64,000 nt of DNA from Dipteris shenzhenensis (Eukaryota; Polypodiophyta; Polypodiopsida; Gleicheniales). The notes under the pieces were generated by a model. It was not told the origin of the DNA, searched no databases, and was given only the letters and a program-made list of their open reading frames with translations. How positions within the stretch are numbered: position 1 is the stretch's first letter; each line of letters opens with the position of its first letter. The translations under genes and the position numbers were made by a program. The stretch lies in the NCBI GenBank assembly GCA_047967505.1, contig CM106540.1, one strand, 5' to 3'. Shown one piece after another: positions 63,245 to 64,000 of this stretch.

Positions 63245-63957
63245 TTAGCATCTTTTTCGCTTCATCTCTTGATGCGGGCATGGTATTTGGTGCAGGCAAC
63301 ATCTTCTGGAGCAACCTATGACAAAGACACTATCCAAATGATGATTCTCAAAACAAACAATATCCAAATAATGAGTCAAATTAATGCAAGGGCTAACCTC
63401 ATTAAGGCCAAGACACTTGTATCCGACCACCCATACTATACTTGTAGATTCAAGATTGAGAGACAAGCACATAGTTTAGACATCCTAGCACCCTCGTACA
63501 ATTGTGTTGATTGCAACTCTCGCATTTTGACCTCAGACTCTGACATCACGTGTACATGGGATGTAGTGCCCCTAAAAATGGAATCCATCATGTCGACCAT
63601 ACCCTCATCATCATCCGGGAGACTATAGTCTTGCTGAAAGTGAGAAGGTATATGTGTACCCTCGTCACCCTCCTCATCCTGTTTTAAGATTTCGTGTAAA
63701 TATAAGATCTTCTATTTCCTGGTATACAATAAGATTGCGAACTTAAATAGCTTTGACTTACCGATGATCCATCAACATGTGCAACACCAATGGGGGGTAC
63801 TGCTCCCATACATCCGCAAGTGGCACATGATAATACGACGTTGATGTTGTACTTCTCGCTTGCAATGAGTGCAATGACAATATAATCTCTCCGTAAGCCA
63901 CTTCGTGCTCTCGGGCGTTGGAGCATCATCGGACGAGCTTCCACTCGTCCCTTTCAT
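63245..63957 (-). pseudogene. CACTA 3 transposase-associated domain and spacer
   Basis: The minus strand at 63920-63775 encodes CHCTHCKREVQHQRRIIMCH and LRMYGSSTPHWCCTC, a Cys/His arrangement like the plant transposase-associated zinc domain (C.C..C...R.....V..HL...GF...Y..W). It is followed by a spacer region with an acidic stretch near 63600 and an intron before the TNP2 core. Stops and frame changes are present. The start codon lies at about 63957 or beyond the window. Confidence 0.65.
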
Positions 63958-64000
63958 CTACACTTATAAAATCACAACATAAGCATGAAGAGGAGATATT

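Larger units (their letters stand above)
59285..64000 (-). mobile_element. CACTA element 3, autonomous type, truncated by window end
   Basis: Begins CACTACTACACACGGATCCT at 59285. The first 230 bp carry GTCGCTATATAGCGAC-like palindromes. Minus-strand genes follow in TNP2 order: transposase-associated domain (about 63957-63770), TNP2 core (63200-61600), DUF4218 (61290-60640) and DUF4216 (about 60310-60050). The other terminus lies beyond 64000. The 5' dinucleotide of the TIR motif differs from CACTA 1 and 2, so this is another subfamily that shares subterminal palindromes. Confidence 0.85.

Overview
The window looks like intergenic DNA from a land plant with a large genome. Evidence is plant-type PPR debris, Ty1/copia and Ty3/gypsy retrotransposons, CACTA (En/Spm) elements with TNP2, DUF4218 and Ptta-type proteins, short GT..AG introns and many simple repeats. 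A gymnosperm or another large-genome non-flowering plant is my guess, not a proven point. I see no intact host gene, no tRNA or rRNA gene and no CRISPR array. Almost everything is transposable-element sequence, nested and mostly decayed.

The outstanding content is a pair of inverted copies of an unfamiliar DNA transposon of about 11.3 kb with 32-bp terminal inverted repeats. The left copy is 13154-29702 and carries a later copia insertion at 18302-23593. The right copy is 45955-57341. Both carry the same four intron-containing genes. Gene T (about 830 residues) is a likely DDE-type transposase. Gene U is a conserved protein of unknown function. Gene H3P fuses a full-length histone H3-like domain, including an ARTK.TARK tail, to a Ulp1/C48-type cysteine protease domain. 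Gene V is another unknown protein. In the right copy the order is T(+), U(-), H3P(+), V(-), so U and H3P share a divergent promoter region that contains four hairpin-forming repeats. Each copy is broken by different stops and frameshifts, so the ancestral frames can be read by comparing the two. One nonsense codon, just after the predicted protease cysteine, is shared by both copies.

Layout: 1-735, gypsy and PPR debris. 736-3139, nothing recognised apart from a transposon end. 3140-4620, gypsy gag relic. 5130-8015, CTAACC-type repeats, an extreme G-rich tract, purine-rich DNA, a 91-bp duplication and a minisatellite. 8110-9870, gag relic joined to a copia RNase H end and LTR. 9870-13153, mostly unassigned. 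13154-29702, left giant element. 29703-31660, GT microsatellites and a decayed minisatellite holding a 247-bp MITE. 31700-33946, decayed kinase-like gene with two C-lobes. 33947-36093, non-autonomous CACTA. 36094-45122, decayed gypsy element with long LTRs, a second 247-bp MITE and a copia integrase piece. 45483-about 59284, a second CACTA interrupted by the right giant element. 59285-64000, an autonomous-type CACTA transposase region that runs off the window.

The CACTA interior at 34440-34460 shows the unoccupied version of the site where the right giant element landed. This gives an order of events and suggests little or no target duplication.
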